Shown piece after piece: positions 8,130 to 18,033 of a stretch of 64,000 nt of DNA (position 1 is the stretch's first letter; every line of letters begins with the position of its first letter). Under the pieces are notes generated by a model, which saw only the letters and a program-made list of their open reading frames with translations, made no database searches and was not told the origin of the DNA. The stretch comes from Poseidonocella sedimentorum (GTDB lineage Bacteria > Pseudomonadota > Alphaproteobacteria > Rhodobacterales > Rhodobacteraceae): NCBI RefSeq assembly GCF_900116005.1, contig NZ_FOYI01000006.1, forward strand, positions 124,001 through 188,000, read 5' to 3'. Position numbers and translations under genes: made by a program.

Positions 8130-10271
8130 TCAGTTCGAGCAGCTGCGCAGATGGTTGCGGTTGCTCGTGCGGCCGCCGAAGCCCCGCAGTTCGATCAGGA
8201 AATCGAACTCGGTCGAGGGATCGAGCGTGTCGGTCGAGGTGTAGCGGCGCGAGGTCGAGAGGGTCATGGCAATGCACTCGTTTTCATAGGTCAGACCGCC
8301 ACTCGCGCGCGCGGTGCGTTCGCTGGAGACGTCATAGCGCCAATCGAGTTCCGCGGTCCAGTGCCGCCCGAGCGACCAGGCGCTGGTGAGCGAAAGTTCG
8401 GAGATGGTCTCGTCGCGGTCTTCATCCGCGTCGCGGGGCAGGAGCACGTGGGTCGCGGCGAGGCTGTAGCGCTCTGACACATGGGCGATGCGGGTTTCGG
8501 CCTTGGCGAAATCGAAGGCGTTGTCGAAGACGGCGCGGCTCGCCACCGAGAGGCCCTCGGCGGTTTCGAGCTGGGCCGAGACGAGCCAGTCGGAGGCGAT
8601 TCCGCTGAGCCCCGAGCTGTCGGAATACCGATCATCGGCGCTTTCGCGGTAGAGCCGACCGAGGCTGAGCTTGCTGGTCGTGCCGGTTTCGGTCGACAGC
8701 CGTTGCCAGCTCAGGCCCGCCGCTCCGCGCAGCCCCTGATCGCGGCGATCGGGAGCGGGAAAGCGGCTGAAGCTCAGCAGGTTGCCCTCGTCGAATTCGG
8801 CGCGCGTGCTCTCCTCGTTCGGCAGGCGGCTGCCCAGCGTTTCGGACCAGACCAGATTGGCGAAGGGCTCGAGGAAATGCACCACCCCGTCGCCCCCACG
8901 CGCCACCAGCGGCCAGCGCAGCTCGGCCGCCAGCGCGGGCTGGGTGGTGTTGGCGCGGTCGTCGCTGCTGCTGTCCTCGGTGATGGAGAAGAGGTCGATG
9001 TTGAGCTGGCCGGTGAGGCCGAAGCGCAGCCCGGCCGGGCCCGTCCAGCGCCTTTGCCAGCCAAGCTCGGCATTGGCCCGGCTCACGTCGCGGCCGATGA
9101 TGTCCTCGTCCGAATAGCGGTAATGGCTGTGCAGCCCGAGCTGGAGCCGCGCCTGCCCGCCGATGCGGTCCGGGTAGAAGAGCCGGTCATAGAGCAGATC
9201 CCCGACCATGGTGGGCTGGGTCGCGTTGGCCTCGTCATCGCGCAGGGTCTGGTAGTGGATCAACGTCGCGTCGACGTGATCGAGGTTGCGCGTGCGGGTG
9301 AGCGTGAGCGAGCTGTCGAGCCGGTCGCGGGAGGAATAGCCGTGGTCGAGCAGGTAGGTGTCGTCGGTCGTGGTCTCCATGTCGAAGCTCAGCGTGAAGT
9401 CGCGTGGCAGGTCGAACTGCCCCTCGCCGAAGAGGTAGGCGCGCGGCTTGCCCGGCTGGATGTCATCGCGCGACACCGCGCCCTCCAGAGTGATGTCGCC
9501 ATGGACGAACGCCTGCCGGAAGCGCCATTCGAGCGTGCGCGTCTCATGGGTGAGGAACGGCGTGAGCGTCAGGTCGGCATGGTCCCCCAGCCGGAAGAAA
9601 TAGGGCAGGCGCAGCCCGGTGCCTATGGTCGAGCTGGAGCGGATCGACGGGACCAGGAAGCCCGATGCGCGGGTGAGCGTCGGGTCCGGCAGGCGCAGGC
9701 GCGGCAGCCAGACGATGGGCACGCCGAGCAGCCGCAGGCGGGCGTTGTCGAAGAAGATCTGGCGCTCGGTCTGATCGTGGATCACGCGCGTGGCGCGGAT
9801 TTCCCAGATCGGCGGCCCGGCCCCGGCGCAGATGCGGCAGGACGAGGCCGTCACCTTGCTGAGCTGGGTGTAGCGCCCGTCCACGCGGTTGAGTTCGACG
9901 GCGGCGAGCTGGAGCTGCTGGTCCAGCACCAGCCGCGCGCCGCGCATCAGCCCGTCGCGGAAATCGGGGTCCATCGTGGCGCTGTCGGCCAGCAGGGTCG
10001 CGCCGCTTGCATCGTCGATGCGCATCGGCCCTGTGATCTCGAGGCGCTCGGTGGTCTGGTCGTAGATGATCCGCTCGGCGCGGAGGCGCGTGCCCTCGTG
10101 GAACGCCTCGACATTGCCCTCGGCCACCAGTCGCTCGCCCGCGTCAACGAAAACCCGGTCGGCCACGAGCACAGCCGTCCCGGGGCTCTGGGCCTGAAGC
10201 GCGGCGGGCCAGAGCGCCGTGGCGAGCAGGGGCAGAAGCAGCAACCAGCCAAGATGGATCGGCCGCATCAT
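8130..10271 (-). CDS. lptD: LPS-assembly outer-membrane protein LptD
   Basis: 713 residues. LptD is the beta-barrel that inserts lipopolysaccharide into the outer leaflet. A signal peptide (WLLLLPLLATALWPAALQA) is followed by the OstA/LptA-like domain (DRVFVDAGERLVAEGNVEAF, ERLEITGPMRI) and then a long barrel with alternating aromatic strands. Cysteines are at 145 and 148 (SSCRICAG), in ENECIAM and in the terminal SCSN. This suggests the two disulfides known to matter in LptD, although the spacing differs from E. coli. Two adjacent Met codons begin the gene; the first overlaps the lptG stop. Confidence 0.95.
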   Translation of the reverse strand: MMRPIHLGWLLLLPLLATALWPAALQAQSPGTAVLVADRVFVDAGERLVAEGNVEAFHEGTRLRAERIIYDQTTERLEITGPMRIDDASGATLLADSATMDPDFRDGLMRGARLVLDQQLQLAAVELNRVDGRYTQLSKVTASSCRICAGAGPPIWEIRATRVIHDQTERQIFFDNARLRLLGVPIVWLPRLRLPDPTLTRASGFLVPSIRSSSTIGTGLRLPYFFRLGDHADLTLTPFLTHETRTLEWRFRQAFVHGDITLEGAVSRDDIQPGKPRAYLFGEGQFDLPRDFTLSFDMETTTDDTYLLDHGYSSRDRLDSSLTLTRTRNLDHVDATLIHYQTLRDDEANATQPTMVGDLLYDRLFYPDRIGGQARLQLGLHSHYRYSDEDIIGRDVSRANAELGWQRRWTGPAGLRFGLTGQLNIDLFSITEDSSSDDRANTTQPALAAELRWPLVARGGDGVVHFLEPFANLVWSETLGSRLPNEESTRAEFDEGNLLSFSRFPAPDRRDQGLRGAAGLSWQRLSTETGTTSKLSLGRLYRESADDRYSDSSGLSGIASDWLVSAQLETAEGLSVASRAVFDNAFDFAKAETRIAHVSERYSLAATHVLLPRDADEDRDETISELSLTSAWSLGRHWTAELDWRYDVSSERTARASGGLTYENECIAMTLSTSRRYTSTDTLDPSTEFDFLIELRGFGGRTSNRNHLRSCSN

Positions 10272-11365
10272 CCGTCCTCCAGATGCAGGATCAGCCCGAG
10301 CGAGAGGAAGATCGCCGCGAGGGGCGGGGCCCAGGCGGCCAGCAGGACCGGAATCTGGCCGTTTTCCCCGAGGATGAGCGCGAAATTGCGGATGAAATAG
10401 AACGTGAAGGCCAGGAGCACCGCGAGCAGGACCATGAGCCCGGTGCTGCCGAAGCGCGTGTGGCGCATGGTGAAGGCGGCGGCGATGAGCACCATCGAGG
10501 CGAGGAAAAGCGGGCGCGCGAGCTCGGTCTGGAACCAGACATTGTGGCGCCGGGTGGAGAAGCCGGCGGCGTCGAGCTGGCGGATATAGGCGCGCAGGTC
10601 CCAGAAGGGGATCGTCGCGGGGCTGCCGACCGAGGCGGCGATGCGCTCGCGGGTGAGCGTGGAGGCCACGCGGATCTCGGCGCTCCGCTCGGCGTTGACT
10701 TCGGCGTTGCTGCCCGCCGCGAGGGGCCAGGATTTCGCGTCGTCGAGGAGCCAGTAGCCATCGGAGAGGCTGGCCTGTCCGGCCTCGATCCGGCGCACCG
10801 GCGTGCCGCCGGGATCGAAGGCGACGAAGGAGACGCCGAAGAGCTGGGTTCCGTCGGCATTCGCCGAATTGGCGCGGATCACGGTCTGTCCTTCGGCCGA
10901 GCCCTGCCGGAGCCAGACGCCTTCGCGGCTGATGGAAAAGACGCTCTCGATTCCGTCGCGATACTGGGCGCTCAGCACGTCGTAGCGCTTGATCGTGGCG
11001 GCGATCAGTGGGTTGACCACGGCGATGGCGACCCCGCCGATCACCAGCGCCACGAGGAAGGGCGCGATGAGCGCGCGCATCGCCGAGCGGCCCGCCGCGC
11101 GGGTCACAACAAGCTCCGAGGAGCGCGCGACGCCCAGAAAGAGCGAGAGCCCCGACAGGATCATGATCAGCGGCAGGAATTCATAGAGCGTCTCGGGTAT
11201 CTTGAGCGCGGTCAGCCCGAGGGCCTGGCGGAAGCCGACCTCGTCGCTGTCGAAGCGGCGGATTTGTTCGACGAGGTCGAGCAGGGCGAGGAAGGCCGCG
11301 AAAATGGCAAAGACCGCGAGGAAGGTCAGCAGGAACTTGCGGGCGAAATAACGGTGCAGGATCAT
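10268..11365 (-). CDS. lptG: LPS export ABC transporter permease LptG
   Basis: 365 residues from the ATG at 11365. LptG forms, with LptF and the LptB ATPase, the inner-membrane pump that extracts lipopolysaccharide. YjgP/YjgQ family layout: N-terminal helices (LHRYFARKFLLTFLAVFAIF), a coupling region EFLPLIMILSGLSLFLGVARS, a central periplasmic jellyroll of about 150 residues and three C-terminal helices. Four-base overlaps join it to lptF upstream and lptD downstream. lptB is not in the window. The F/G assignment follows conserved order and is less certain than the family. Confidence 0.93.
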   Translation of the reverse strand: MILHRYFARKFLLTFLAVFAIFAAFLALLDLVEQIRRFDSDEVGFRQALGLTALKIPETLYEFLPLIMILSGLSLFLGVARSSELVVTRAAGRSAMRALIAPFLVALVIGGVAIAVVNPLIAATIKRYDVLSAQYRDGIESVFSISREGVWLRQGSAEGQTVIRANSANADGTQLFGVSFVAFDPGGTPVRRIEAGQASLSDGYWLLDDAKSWPLAAGSNAEVNAERSAEIRVASTLTRERIAASVGSPATIPFWDLRAYIRQLDAAGFSTRRHNVWFQTELARPLFLASMVLIAAAFTMRHTRFGSTGLMVLLAVLLAFTFYFIRNFALILGENGQIPVLLAAWAPPLAAIFLSLGLILHLEDG

Positions 11366-12513
11366 GCGCGCGTCTCCGCGGGGGCGGCGGGCAGGGCGGC
11401 CGCGCGCGCACGGCGGTGGATGCCGCCCGACTGCGCGATGCCGAGCAGCGTGAGTGCGATTCCGAGACCGCACAGCGCGGGCAGGTAGGTCAGCGGCCAG
11501 AGCGCGGCGTTTTCGCGCACCGGGTCAGTCACGGCGCTTTGCACCATCATCACCACGATGAGAAAGAAGATCGACAGGACGATCCAGACCCCGAGCCCGA
11601 AGCGCGTGAACCCGCCGGCCATGAGCGTGGCGAAGCCGATGAGCGCGGCCACGAGGCAGAGCGCGGGTTGGTGGAACCGGGTGTGGAGCGTTTCGGAAAA
11701 GCGCCCCTCGGTGCTGCGCGCGAGCGTCACCGCACTGGCCGGATCCTGCAGCAACTGCGGCGTTGTCAGGTAGTCGAACCGGAGCCGGGCGGGGGCGGCA
11801 TCGCCCATGAGCCCGCTGATGTCATAGGTCAGGTCTTCGAAATTCGTGGTCGAAAGGCGCAGTCCGTCGCGGTCGAGACGCTGGGCGATCCCCTCGACCA
11901 TCACCAGCTTGCTGCCGCCGTCGGCCTTCACCAGATAGGCCTCGGTCGCCGAATAGATCACGTTCTGATCCGGATCGCGCCGGTCGGAAAGAAACACATC
12001 GCGCAGGATGCTTTCGGGGGTGATCTCGCGGATGTAGAAGGTGATGCCGCGCGCGGGGTGCAGGAAGGTGCCTTCGGTGAGCAGCTTGGCGGTGATGTTC
12101 TGGGCGATCTCGGCCTCGCGCTCGGCGAGGCGCGCGGCGCTCAGCGGCACGAGGAAATGGGTCAGGCTCGACATCATCAGCGCGACCAGAAGCCCGAAGG
12201 CCACCACCGGGCGGGCAAGGCGCGCCGGTGAGCTACCGGTGGCCTGAAGGATCGTGAGCTCGGATTCCGAAGACAGCCGGTTGATGACATAGACCGTCGC
12301 CGCGAACGCCGCGAGCGGCAGGATCTGGGCGATCACCGCCGGCACCGAGAGCAGCGAGAATTCGATGAAGACTGCCGCCGACTGCCCGTCGCCGATGAGC
12401 TGGTCGAAGAGCTTCACCGCGCGGTTGATCCAGTAGATCGCCACCAGCACGAGCGCGAAGAATCCAAACAGCACCAGCAGCTGAGACAACAGGTATTTGT
12501 CGGTTCTGCTCAC
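11362..12513 (-). CDS. lptF: LPS export ABC transporter permease LptF
   Basis: 383 residues. First gene of the minus-strand operon and partner of LptG in the lipopolysaccharide extractor. It has the YjgP/YjgQ arrangement: N-terminal helices (YLLSQLLVLFGFFALVLVAI), LSVPAVIAQILPLAAFAATVY, a short Ser/Glu coupling segment (LSSESELTILQATG), a periplasmic domain and C-terminal helices. The operon promoter should lie in the 150-base gap before the divergent pepA gene (12514-12663). Confidence 0.93.
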   Translation of the reverse strand: MSRTDKYLLSQLLVLFGFFALVLVAIYWINRAVKLFDQLIGDGQSAAVFIEFSLLSVPAVIAQILPLAAFAATVYVINRLSSESELTILQATGSSPARLARPVVAFGLLVALMMSSLTHFLVPLSAARLAEREAEIAQNITAKLLTEGTFLHPARGITFYIREITPESILRDVFLSDRRDPDQNVIYSATEAYLVKADGGSKLVMVEGIAQRLDRDGLRLSTTNFEDLTYDISGLMGDAAPARLRFDYLTTPQLLQDPASAVTLARSTEGRFSETLHTRFHQPALCLVAALIGFATLMAGGFTRFGLGVWIVLSIFFLIVVMMVQSAVTDPVRENAALWPLTYLPALCGLGIALTLLGIAQSGGIHRRARAAALPAAPAETRA

Positions 12514-12663
12514 GCCGCCCTTCGCCTTTCGCGGGTTTCGTCCTGCGGCGGGACGTTAGTGGAAAGCGCGGCGGGGGAAAACTGCATTCTGGTCATTCTC
12601 CGCGCGGCGGTCTACCTCTGGGCGAAGAAACGCAGATGACCCGCCGGGGAAAGGATACGACCC

Positions 12664-14133
12664 ATGACTGACCTGTTGAGCTTCAGCTTCGAGGAGACGA
12701 CACTGGAGGGCGTCGCAGAGGCCGAAGGGCGCATCGCGGTTTTCGTCGAGGCGCCGGGCAAGCTCGATACGGTCGGGCGGCGGGTGAACCGGCTGACCAA
12801 GGGCGCGGTGCTGCGCCTGTCGGAAAGCGCGCGGTTCGAGAAGGCCGCGCCGGGCGATGTCATCACGCTGGCCTGGCCCTCGGGCATGGCGGCCGAAGCG
12901 GTGGATGTGGTCAAGCTCGAACGCCGCGCGCCGCAGGATGTGGCGCGCAAGGCGGGGGCCAATCTGGCGAAGGCCAAGGGCGCATCGCCGCTGCGGCTGG
13001 CGCTCGGCACCGTGCAGCGCGGGGCCGATGTGGTGCTCGGCCTCGCGGCGCGGGCCTATGAATTCCGCGCGCACAAGACGGCCGATGCGGAGGCGCAGGG
13101 CGGTGTGACCGTGATGGCCTCCAGGCATGAGGAGCTCGAGGCGGCCTCGGCCACCTCTCTGGCGCTGGCCGAGGCGATGTTCTTCACCCGCGATCTGGTC
13201 AACGAGCCGGCCAACGTGCTCACCACGACCGAGTTCGCCGAGCGGCTCGTGGCGATGAAAGAGCTGGGGCTCGAGGTCGAGGTGCTCGAAGAGGCCGACA
13301 TGGAAAAGCTCGGCATGGGGTCGCTCCTGTCGGTCGGGCATGGCAGCGCGAGCCCGTCGAAGATGGTGGTGATGAAATGGATGGGCGGCGAGGCCGGCGC
13401 GGCGCCGCTGGCGCTGGTCGGCAAGGGCGTTGTCTTCGACACCGGCGGGATCAGTCTCAAACCCGCCGCCGGCATGGAAGACATGACCATGGACATGGGC
13501 GGCGCGGGCGTGGTTTCGGGCGTGATGCGCGCGCTGGCGCTGCGCAAGGCGCGGGCGAATGTCATCGGCCTCGTGGGGCTGGTGGAAAACATGCCCTCCG
13601 ATCGCGCGACGCGGCCGGGCGATGTGGTCACCTCGATGAAAGGCGACACGATCGAGGTCATCAACACCGATGCCGAGGGGCGGCTCGTGCTGTGCGATGT
13701 GCTCTGGTACGCGCAGGAGACGTTCCAGCCCGATGCGATTGTCGATCTCGCGACGCTCACCGGGGCGATCATCATCGGGCTCGGCCATGACAACGCCGGT
13801 GTCTTTTCCAACGATGACGGCTTTGCCGGGCGCTTCCTCAAGGCGGCGCAGTCCGAGGGCGAGGGGGCGTGGCGCCTGCCGCTGGGCAAGTGCTACGACG
13901 ATCTGCTCAAGAGCCGCATCGCCGATATGAAGAACGTGGGCGGCCGCGCGGCGGGCTCGATCACCGCGGCGCAGTTCCTCCAGCGGTTCATCAAGGATGG
14001 CACGCCCTGGATCCATCTCGACATCGCCGGGGTGGCCTCGGTCAAGACCGACACGGCGCTTGCGCCCAAGGGGGCCACGGGCTGGGGGGTTCTGGCGCTC
14101 AACCGGTTGGTGGCCGATCACTACGAGAGCTGA
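12664..14133 (+). CDS. pepA: Leucyl aminopeptidase, M17 family
   Basis: 489 residues, typical for a cytosolic leucyl aminopeptidase with two metal ions. The family signature NTDAEGRL is at 334-341 and supplies Asp and Glu metal ligands. VGKGVVFDTGGISLKP upstream supplies the catalytic Lys and another Asp, and MTMDMGGAG adds a ligand. The N-terminal third is the smaller macro-like domain. It is divergent from lptF and followed five bases later by holC, the same pairing seen in many proteobacteria. Confidence 0.95.
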   Translation: MTDLLSFSFEETTLEGVAEAEGRIAVFVEAPGKLDTVGRRVNRLTKGAVLRLSESARFEKAAPGDVITLAWPSGMAAEAVDVVKLERRAPQDVARKAGANLAKAKGASPLRLALGTVQRGADVVLGLAARAYEFRAHKTADAEAQGGVTVMASRHEELEAASATSLALAEAMFFTRDLVNEPANVLTTTEFAERLVAMKELGLEVEVLEEADMEKLGMGSLLSVGHGSASPSKMVVMKWMGGEAGAAPLALVGKGVVFDTGGISLKPAAGMEDMTMDMGGAGVVSGVMRALALRKARANVIGLVGLVENMPSDRATRPGDVVTSMKGDTIEVINTDAEGRLVLCDVLWYAQETFQPDAIVDLATLTGAIIIGLGHDNAGVFSNDDGFAGRFLKAAQSEGEGAWRLPLGKCYDDLLKSRIADMKNVGGRAAGSITAAQFLQRFIKDGTPWIHLDIAGVASVKTDTALAPKGATGWGVLALNRLVADHYES

Positions 14134-14138
14134 GCGCG

Positions 14139-14600
14139 GTGGGCGCGGTCTATTTCTATCACCTGACGCGGAGCCCGCTGGAGCGGGCCGTATCGCAGCT
14201 TCTGGAGCGCGCCCTGGGCGCGGGCTGGCGGGTGGCGGTACGCGGGGGCGATGAGGCGCGGTTGCGCGGGCTCGACGAACAGCTCTGGCGCGGGCCGGAA
14301 GACGGGTTCCTGCCGCATGGGCTCGCGGGGGGCGAATATGACGCGCAGCAGCCGGTCTTGCTCACCACCGGGGCGGCGGGGAACGATCCGGCCTGTTGGA
14401 TGCTGATCGACGGGGCGGCGCCGGACGTGGCCGAGATCGCCGGCGCGGAGCGGACCTTCATTCTCTTTGACGGGCATGATGACGCGGCGCTGAACCGGGC
14501 GCGGGGCCAGTGGAAGACGCTGGTCGATGCGGGCTGCGCGGCGGTTTACTGGTCCGAGGAAAGTGGCCGCTGGGAGAAGAAGGCGGAGTCTGGGGGCTGA
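14139..14600 (+). CDS. holC: DNA polymerase III chi subunit
   Basis: 153 residues from a GTG at 14139. Chi links the clamp loader to single-stranded DNA-binding protein at the replication fork. The chi pattern is clear: YFYHLTRSPLERAVSQLLER at the start, RLRGLDEQLWRGPEDGFLPHG in the middle, QQPVLLTT and the late WKTLVDAGCAAVYWSEE. No ATG lies at a suitable place, and the GTG falls just after the pepA stop. Probably co-transcribed with pepA. Confidence 0.9.
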   Translation: MGAVYFYHLTRSPLERAVSQLLERALGAGWRVAVRGGDEARLRGLDEQLWRGPEDGFLPHGLAGGEYDAQQPVLLTTGAAGNDPACWMLIDGAAPDVAEIAGAERTFILFDGHDDAALNRARGQWKTLVDAGCAAVYWSEESGRWEKKAESGG

Positions 14601-14785
14601 GGATCGCCTTGGTTCAAGCCGGTGCCAAGAGCCGCGCCCTCGCCTGGGTGGCGCTGTGATCGGCGTGTGGTCTGTGTGTTGTCTTCAAAGCGTCGGACTT
14701 GGGTCGGTGCGGCTCCTGACGCTGCGCCCTCCCGGGGGCAGGGACGGGCGCGGCTCGGGGCTGGTCGCCCCGCGCCATGATCTCA

Positions 14786-15394
14786 CTAGCGCGTCAGCAC
14801 CAGCTTTCCTTGGGTGAGCTCCACGCTGGCGAACCGGTTGAGATAGCTCATGCCCAGCAGCGATCCCTCCATCGCGCCTTCGTTGACCCAGACCGGAACG
14901 CGGCGGTCCGTCACCGGCCCGAGGGTCAGCTCATCCAATGTGACCCGCGCGGTGCGCACCATGCCGTTGGCGGTACTCGCGCGGCCGAGATAGGCGAGCG
15001 TTTCTGTATCGATCCCCGCCCGCTCCGCGTCCCGCTGGCTCAGGACGATCTCGGTCGCGCCGGTGTCGACCACGAAGCGGATCGGCGTGCCGTCCACCTC
15101 CAGCGTGAGGTAAAAATGGCTGTCCGCGGCGCGGGGCACCTCGATCACGTTGCTGGCGATGGTCCGCTGCACCGGTACCACCGCGCCGCGGATGTCATCC
15201 CACAGACCGAACACCGCGAGCCCGCCCATGAAGATCAGCCCCCAGACCACCGCCTGTTGCAACAGGCGCCCCAGGTTGCGGCGGCTGGCGACGAGGTAGG
15301 AGCCGCCGATCACGATCAGCAGCAGGCTCAGGTAGATGAAATTGGCGGTTTGATCGGGCGACACGGGCGGAAGCGGGCTCCTGACTGGGGACAC
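14786..15394 (-). CDS. Membrane-anchored retropepsin-like aspartic protease
   Basis: 202 residues. Two hydrophobic segments (about 18-34 and 48-64) tether a C-terminal aspartic protease domain. The single catalytic motif DTGAT is at 110-114 within FVVDTGATEIVLS, as in clan AA retropepsin-type proteases that work as dimers; LGMSYLNRF near the end is the usual second structural element. Substrate unknown. The gene before it is convergent, with a 185-base gap (14601-14785) in which I see nothing else. Confidence 0.82.
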   Translation of the reverse strand: MSPVRSPLPPVSPDQTANFIYLSLLLIVIGGSYLVASRRNLGRLLQQAVVWGLIFMGGLAVFGLWDDIRGAVVPVQRTIASNVIEVPRAADSHFYLTLEVDGTPIRFVVDTGATEIVLSQRDAERAGIDTETLAYLGRASTANGMVRTARVTLDELTLGPVTDRRVPVWVNEGAMEGSLLGMSYLNRFASVELTQGKLVLTR

Positions 15395-15424
15395 TCCGTC
15401 AGATAGGCACGCAAGGCGCCCCTG

Positions 15425-16045
15425 TCACCCCATGAGCCCGACGCCGGCGAGCCCGTCGAGCACGAACTGGACCGAAAGCGCGGCCAGCAGCATCCCCAGC
15501 ACGCGGGTGATCACGGTGATCCCCACATGGCCCAGAAGCCGTTCCAACAGCCCTGCCGCGATGAAAAAGGCCAGCGCGAGGCCGATCACCGCAAGCATGA
15601 CCAGCAACACCAGAATGAAGTTGAGCGCGCCGTCGGTCTGACCCGCGAGCAGGATGATCGAGGCGATGGCGCCGGGCCCGGCGATGAGCGGGATGGCCAG
15701 CGGGAAGACCGACGGGTCGGGGAAATCGTCATCATCCGCGCGGTCCTCGCGCCGCTTGGTGCGCCGCTCGAAGAGCATGTCGAGCGCGGTAATGAACAGC
15801 AGGATTCCGCCGGCGATCTGGAAGGCGGGCATCGAGATGCCGATGAATTCGAGGATCGCCTCGCCCGCCAGCGCGAAGGCCGAAAGCACGACCGCCGCCA
15901 CCGCGCAGGCGCGCAGCGCCACGCGGCGGCGGTGGGCGGCGTCGGTGTCTCGGGTGAGGGCGACGAAGACCGGGGCGAGGCCCACGGGATCGATCACTAC
16001 GAACAGCGTTGCGAAGGCGCCGATGAAAAAGGCCAGGTCCATCAT
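15425..16045 (-). CDS. MarC family integral membrane protein
   Basis: 206 residues with six hydrophobic segments. MarC/UPF0056 pattern: FATLFVVIDPVGLAPVFVAL at the start, ISMPAFQIAGGILLFITALDML in the middle, then FPLAIPLIAGPGAIASIILL and a final long segment. Function is unknown despite the historical name; it is not known to confer antibiotic resistance. An acidic/basic loop (RRTKRREDRADDDDFPD) sits between helices. The ATG at 16045 overlaps the ABC-F stop by four bases; a second Met follows at once. Confidence 0.85.
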   Translation of the reverse strand: MMDLAFFIGAFATLFVVIDPVGLAPVFVALTRDTDAAHRRRVALRACAVAAVVLSAFALAGEAILEFIGISMPAFQIAGGILLFITALDMLFERRTKRREDRADDDDFPDPSVFPLAIPLIAGPGAIASIILLAGQTDGALNFILVLLVMLAVIGLALAFFIAAGLLERLLGHVGITVITRVLGMLLAALSVQFVLDGLAGVGLMG

Positions 16046-17886
16046 GTCTCCGCCGCCTCCAGCTTCTCCAAAGCGCTCATCCACAGTGCCTCGGCCCGCG
16101 CGAGCCCGTCCATGACCTCGGCGTATTTCTTTTGCCAGACCGCCATCTCGCCGATCTTCTCGCCCTCGTAGAGCGCCGGATTGGCGAGCTTGGCGGCGAG
16201 CCGGTCGCGCATCACGTTGAGCTTCTCGACCCGCTCCTCACAGCGGCGCACGTCCTGCCGGAGCGCCTTGACCGCATCGCGCGAGGGTTTGGGTTTCTCG
16301 ACCTTGGGTTTTTCGGGGCGCGCGGGCTTGTCTGGCGTGAGCAGCATCTTCCGGTAGGCCTCGAGATCCTCGTCATAGGGCGCGACGCGGCCGTCCTTCA
16401 CGAGCCAGAGCCGGTCGGCCACGAGGCTCAGCAGGTGCATGTCGTGGCTCACGAGAATCACCGCGCCGGAATAGGCGGTGAGCGCCTCGACCAGCGCCTC
16501 GCGGCTCTCGATGTCGAGGTGGTTGGTGGGTTCGTCGAGGATCAGCAGATGCGGCGCGTCGAGCGTGGCCAACAGCAGCGAGAGCCGCGCTTTCTGCCCG
16601 CCCGAGAGCCGCCCGACCTCCGTCTCGGCCTGCGCCGCCTGAAGCCCGAAGCCCGCGAGCCGGGCGCGCAACCGCGCGGGCGCGTCGTCGGGGAAATGGC
16701 GGCGGAGGTGGTCGATCGGGGTCTCATCGACGTGCAGCTCATCGACCTGATGCTGGGCAAAGAAGCCGATGCGGAGCTTGCTCGCGCGCGACATCTGCCC
16801 CTCCATCAGCGCAAGCCGGTCCGACAGGAGCTTGGCCAGCGTCGATTTGCCCTGGCCGTTCTTGCCCAGCAGCGCGATCCGGTCATCCTGATCGATCCGC
16901 AGGTCCAGCCGCTGCAGCACCGCACGCCCGTCATAGCCCACAGCGCCGCCCTCGATGCGGATGATCGGCGGGTTGAGCTCATCGGGCTGGGGGAAGGTGA
17001 AGACGTGCCGCGCGGCCTCTTCGGGCGGCGTGACCATGTCCATCTTCTCGATCATCTTGAGCCGCGATTGCGCCTGTTTGGCCTTGCTCGCCTTGTAGCG
17101 AAACCGGTCGACGAAGCTCTGCAGATGCGCCACGCGCGCCGCCTGTTTGCGGGCCGTGGCCGTGGCGATGGCGCGTTTTTCGGCCCGCTCCTTGGCGAAG
17201 AGGTCGTAGTTCCCCTGATAGAAGTTCAGCTTGCGCTCTTCGATATGCAGGATGCCGCCCACCGCGCGGTTGAGCAGCCCGCGGTCGTGGCTGATGATCA
17301 GAACGGTGTGGGGGTAGCGCGCGAGATAGGCTTCCAGCCAGAGCGCGCCTTCGAGGTCGAGATAGTTGGTCGGCTCGTCGAGGAGCAGCAGGTCGGGCTT
17401 GGAAAACAGCACCGCCGCGAGCGCCACGCGCATCCGCCAGCCGCCGGAAAAGGCCGAGCAGGGCATGCGCTGATCGGCGTCATCAAAGCCGAGCCCCTTG
17501 AGGATGGAGGCCGCGCGCGCCTCGGCGGACCAGGCGTCGATATCGGCCAGCCGGGTCTGGATCTCGGCGATCCGCGCCCCCTCGGCGCGGTCGGATTCGG
17601 CCAGCAGGCTGGCGCGTTCGGTATCGGCCGCCATCACCGTGTCGATCAACGACACCTCGGAGGAGGGGACCTCCTGCGCCACCCCGCCGATCCGCGCTCC
17701 GGAGGGCAGGCGAATCTCCCCGTCATCGAGCGCGAGCTCGCCGCGGATAAGCCGGAAGAGCGTGGTCTTGCCCGCCCCATTGGGCCCGACGAGGCCGACT
17801 TTGTGGCCATCGGGGATCACGGCGCTGGCCTCGCTCAGAAGGGGGCGGCCCGCCATGGCGAAGGAAATATCTCGAAGCTCTAGCAT
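16042..17886 (-). CDS. ABC-F family ATPase (Uup/YheS type)
   Basis: 614 residues, two ATP-binding domains in one chain and no membrane segments. Members act on ribosomes rather than as transporters. First Walker [10 protein letters not shown] at 34-42; the first signature [11 protein letters not shown] and Walker [16 protein letters not shown]; an interdomain linker rich in Lys/Arg ([20 protein letters not shown]); second Walker [24 protein letters not shown] and [13 protein letters not shown] charged C-terminal coil (about 530-610) follows. The subfamily is uncertain, with a YheS/Uup-like C-terminus. Co-transcribed with marC. Confidence 0.9.
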   Translation of the reverse strand: MLELRDISFAMAGRPLLSEASAVIPDGHKVGLVGPNGAGKTTLFRLIRGELALDDGEIRLPSGARIGGVAQEVPSSEVSLIDTVMAADTERASLLAESDRAEGARIAEIQTRLADIDAWSAEARAASILKGLGFDDADQRMPCSAFSGGWRMRVALAAVLFSKPDLLLLDEPTNYLDLEGALWLEAYLARYPHTVLIISHDRGLLNRAVGGILHIEERKLNFYQGNYDLFAKERAEKRAIATATARKQAARVAHLQSFVDRFRYKASKAKQAQSRLKMIEKMDMVTPPEEAARHVFTFPQPDELNPPIIRIEGGAVGYDGRAVLQRLDLRIDQDDRIALLGKNGQGKSTLAKLLSDRLALMEGQMSRASKLRIGFFAQHQVDELHVDETPIDHLRRHFPDDAPARLRARLAGFGLQAAQAETEVGRLSGGQKARLSLLLATLDAPHLLILDEPTNHLDIESREALVEALTAYSGAVILVSHDMHLLSLVADRLWLVKDGRVAPYDEDLEAYRKMLLTPDKPARPEKPKVEKPKPSRDAVKALRQDVRRCEERVEKLNVMRDRLAAKLANPALYEGEKIGEMAVWQKKYAEVMDGLARAEALWMSALEKLEAAET

Positions 17887-18033
17887 GGTGGGCCCCGTGT
17901 GGCCCAAGCGGCGGGCCCCGTCAATCAAGACATGTTAATCACCGCTTTTCACCAGCCCGGCCCCATGGTATCCGAGCCGCGATTTCAAGCACGCGGACGC
18001 CGAAAGACCGCCCGCCACTACAGGAGCAATACC

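Noticed and set aside
8481-10400. Long plus-strand open frame opposite lptD
   Set aside because: Antisense shadow: composition-driven absence of stops in GC-rich DNA, no ribosome site, charged low-complexity translation, while lptD on the other strand has full domain structure.
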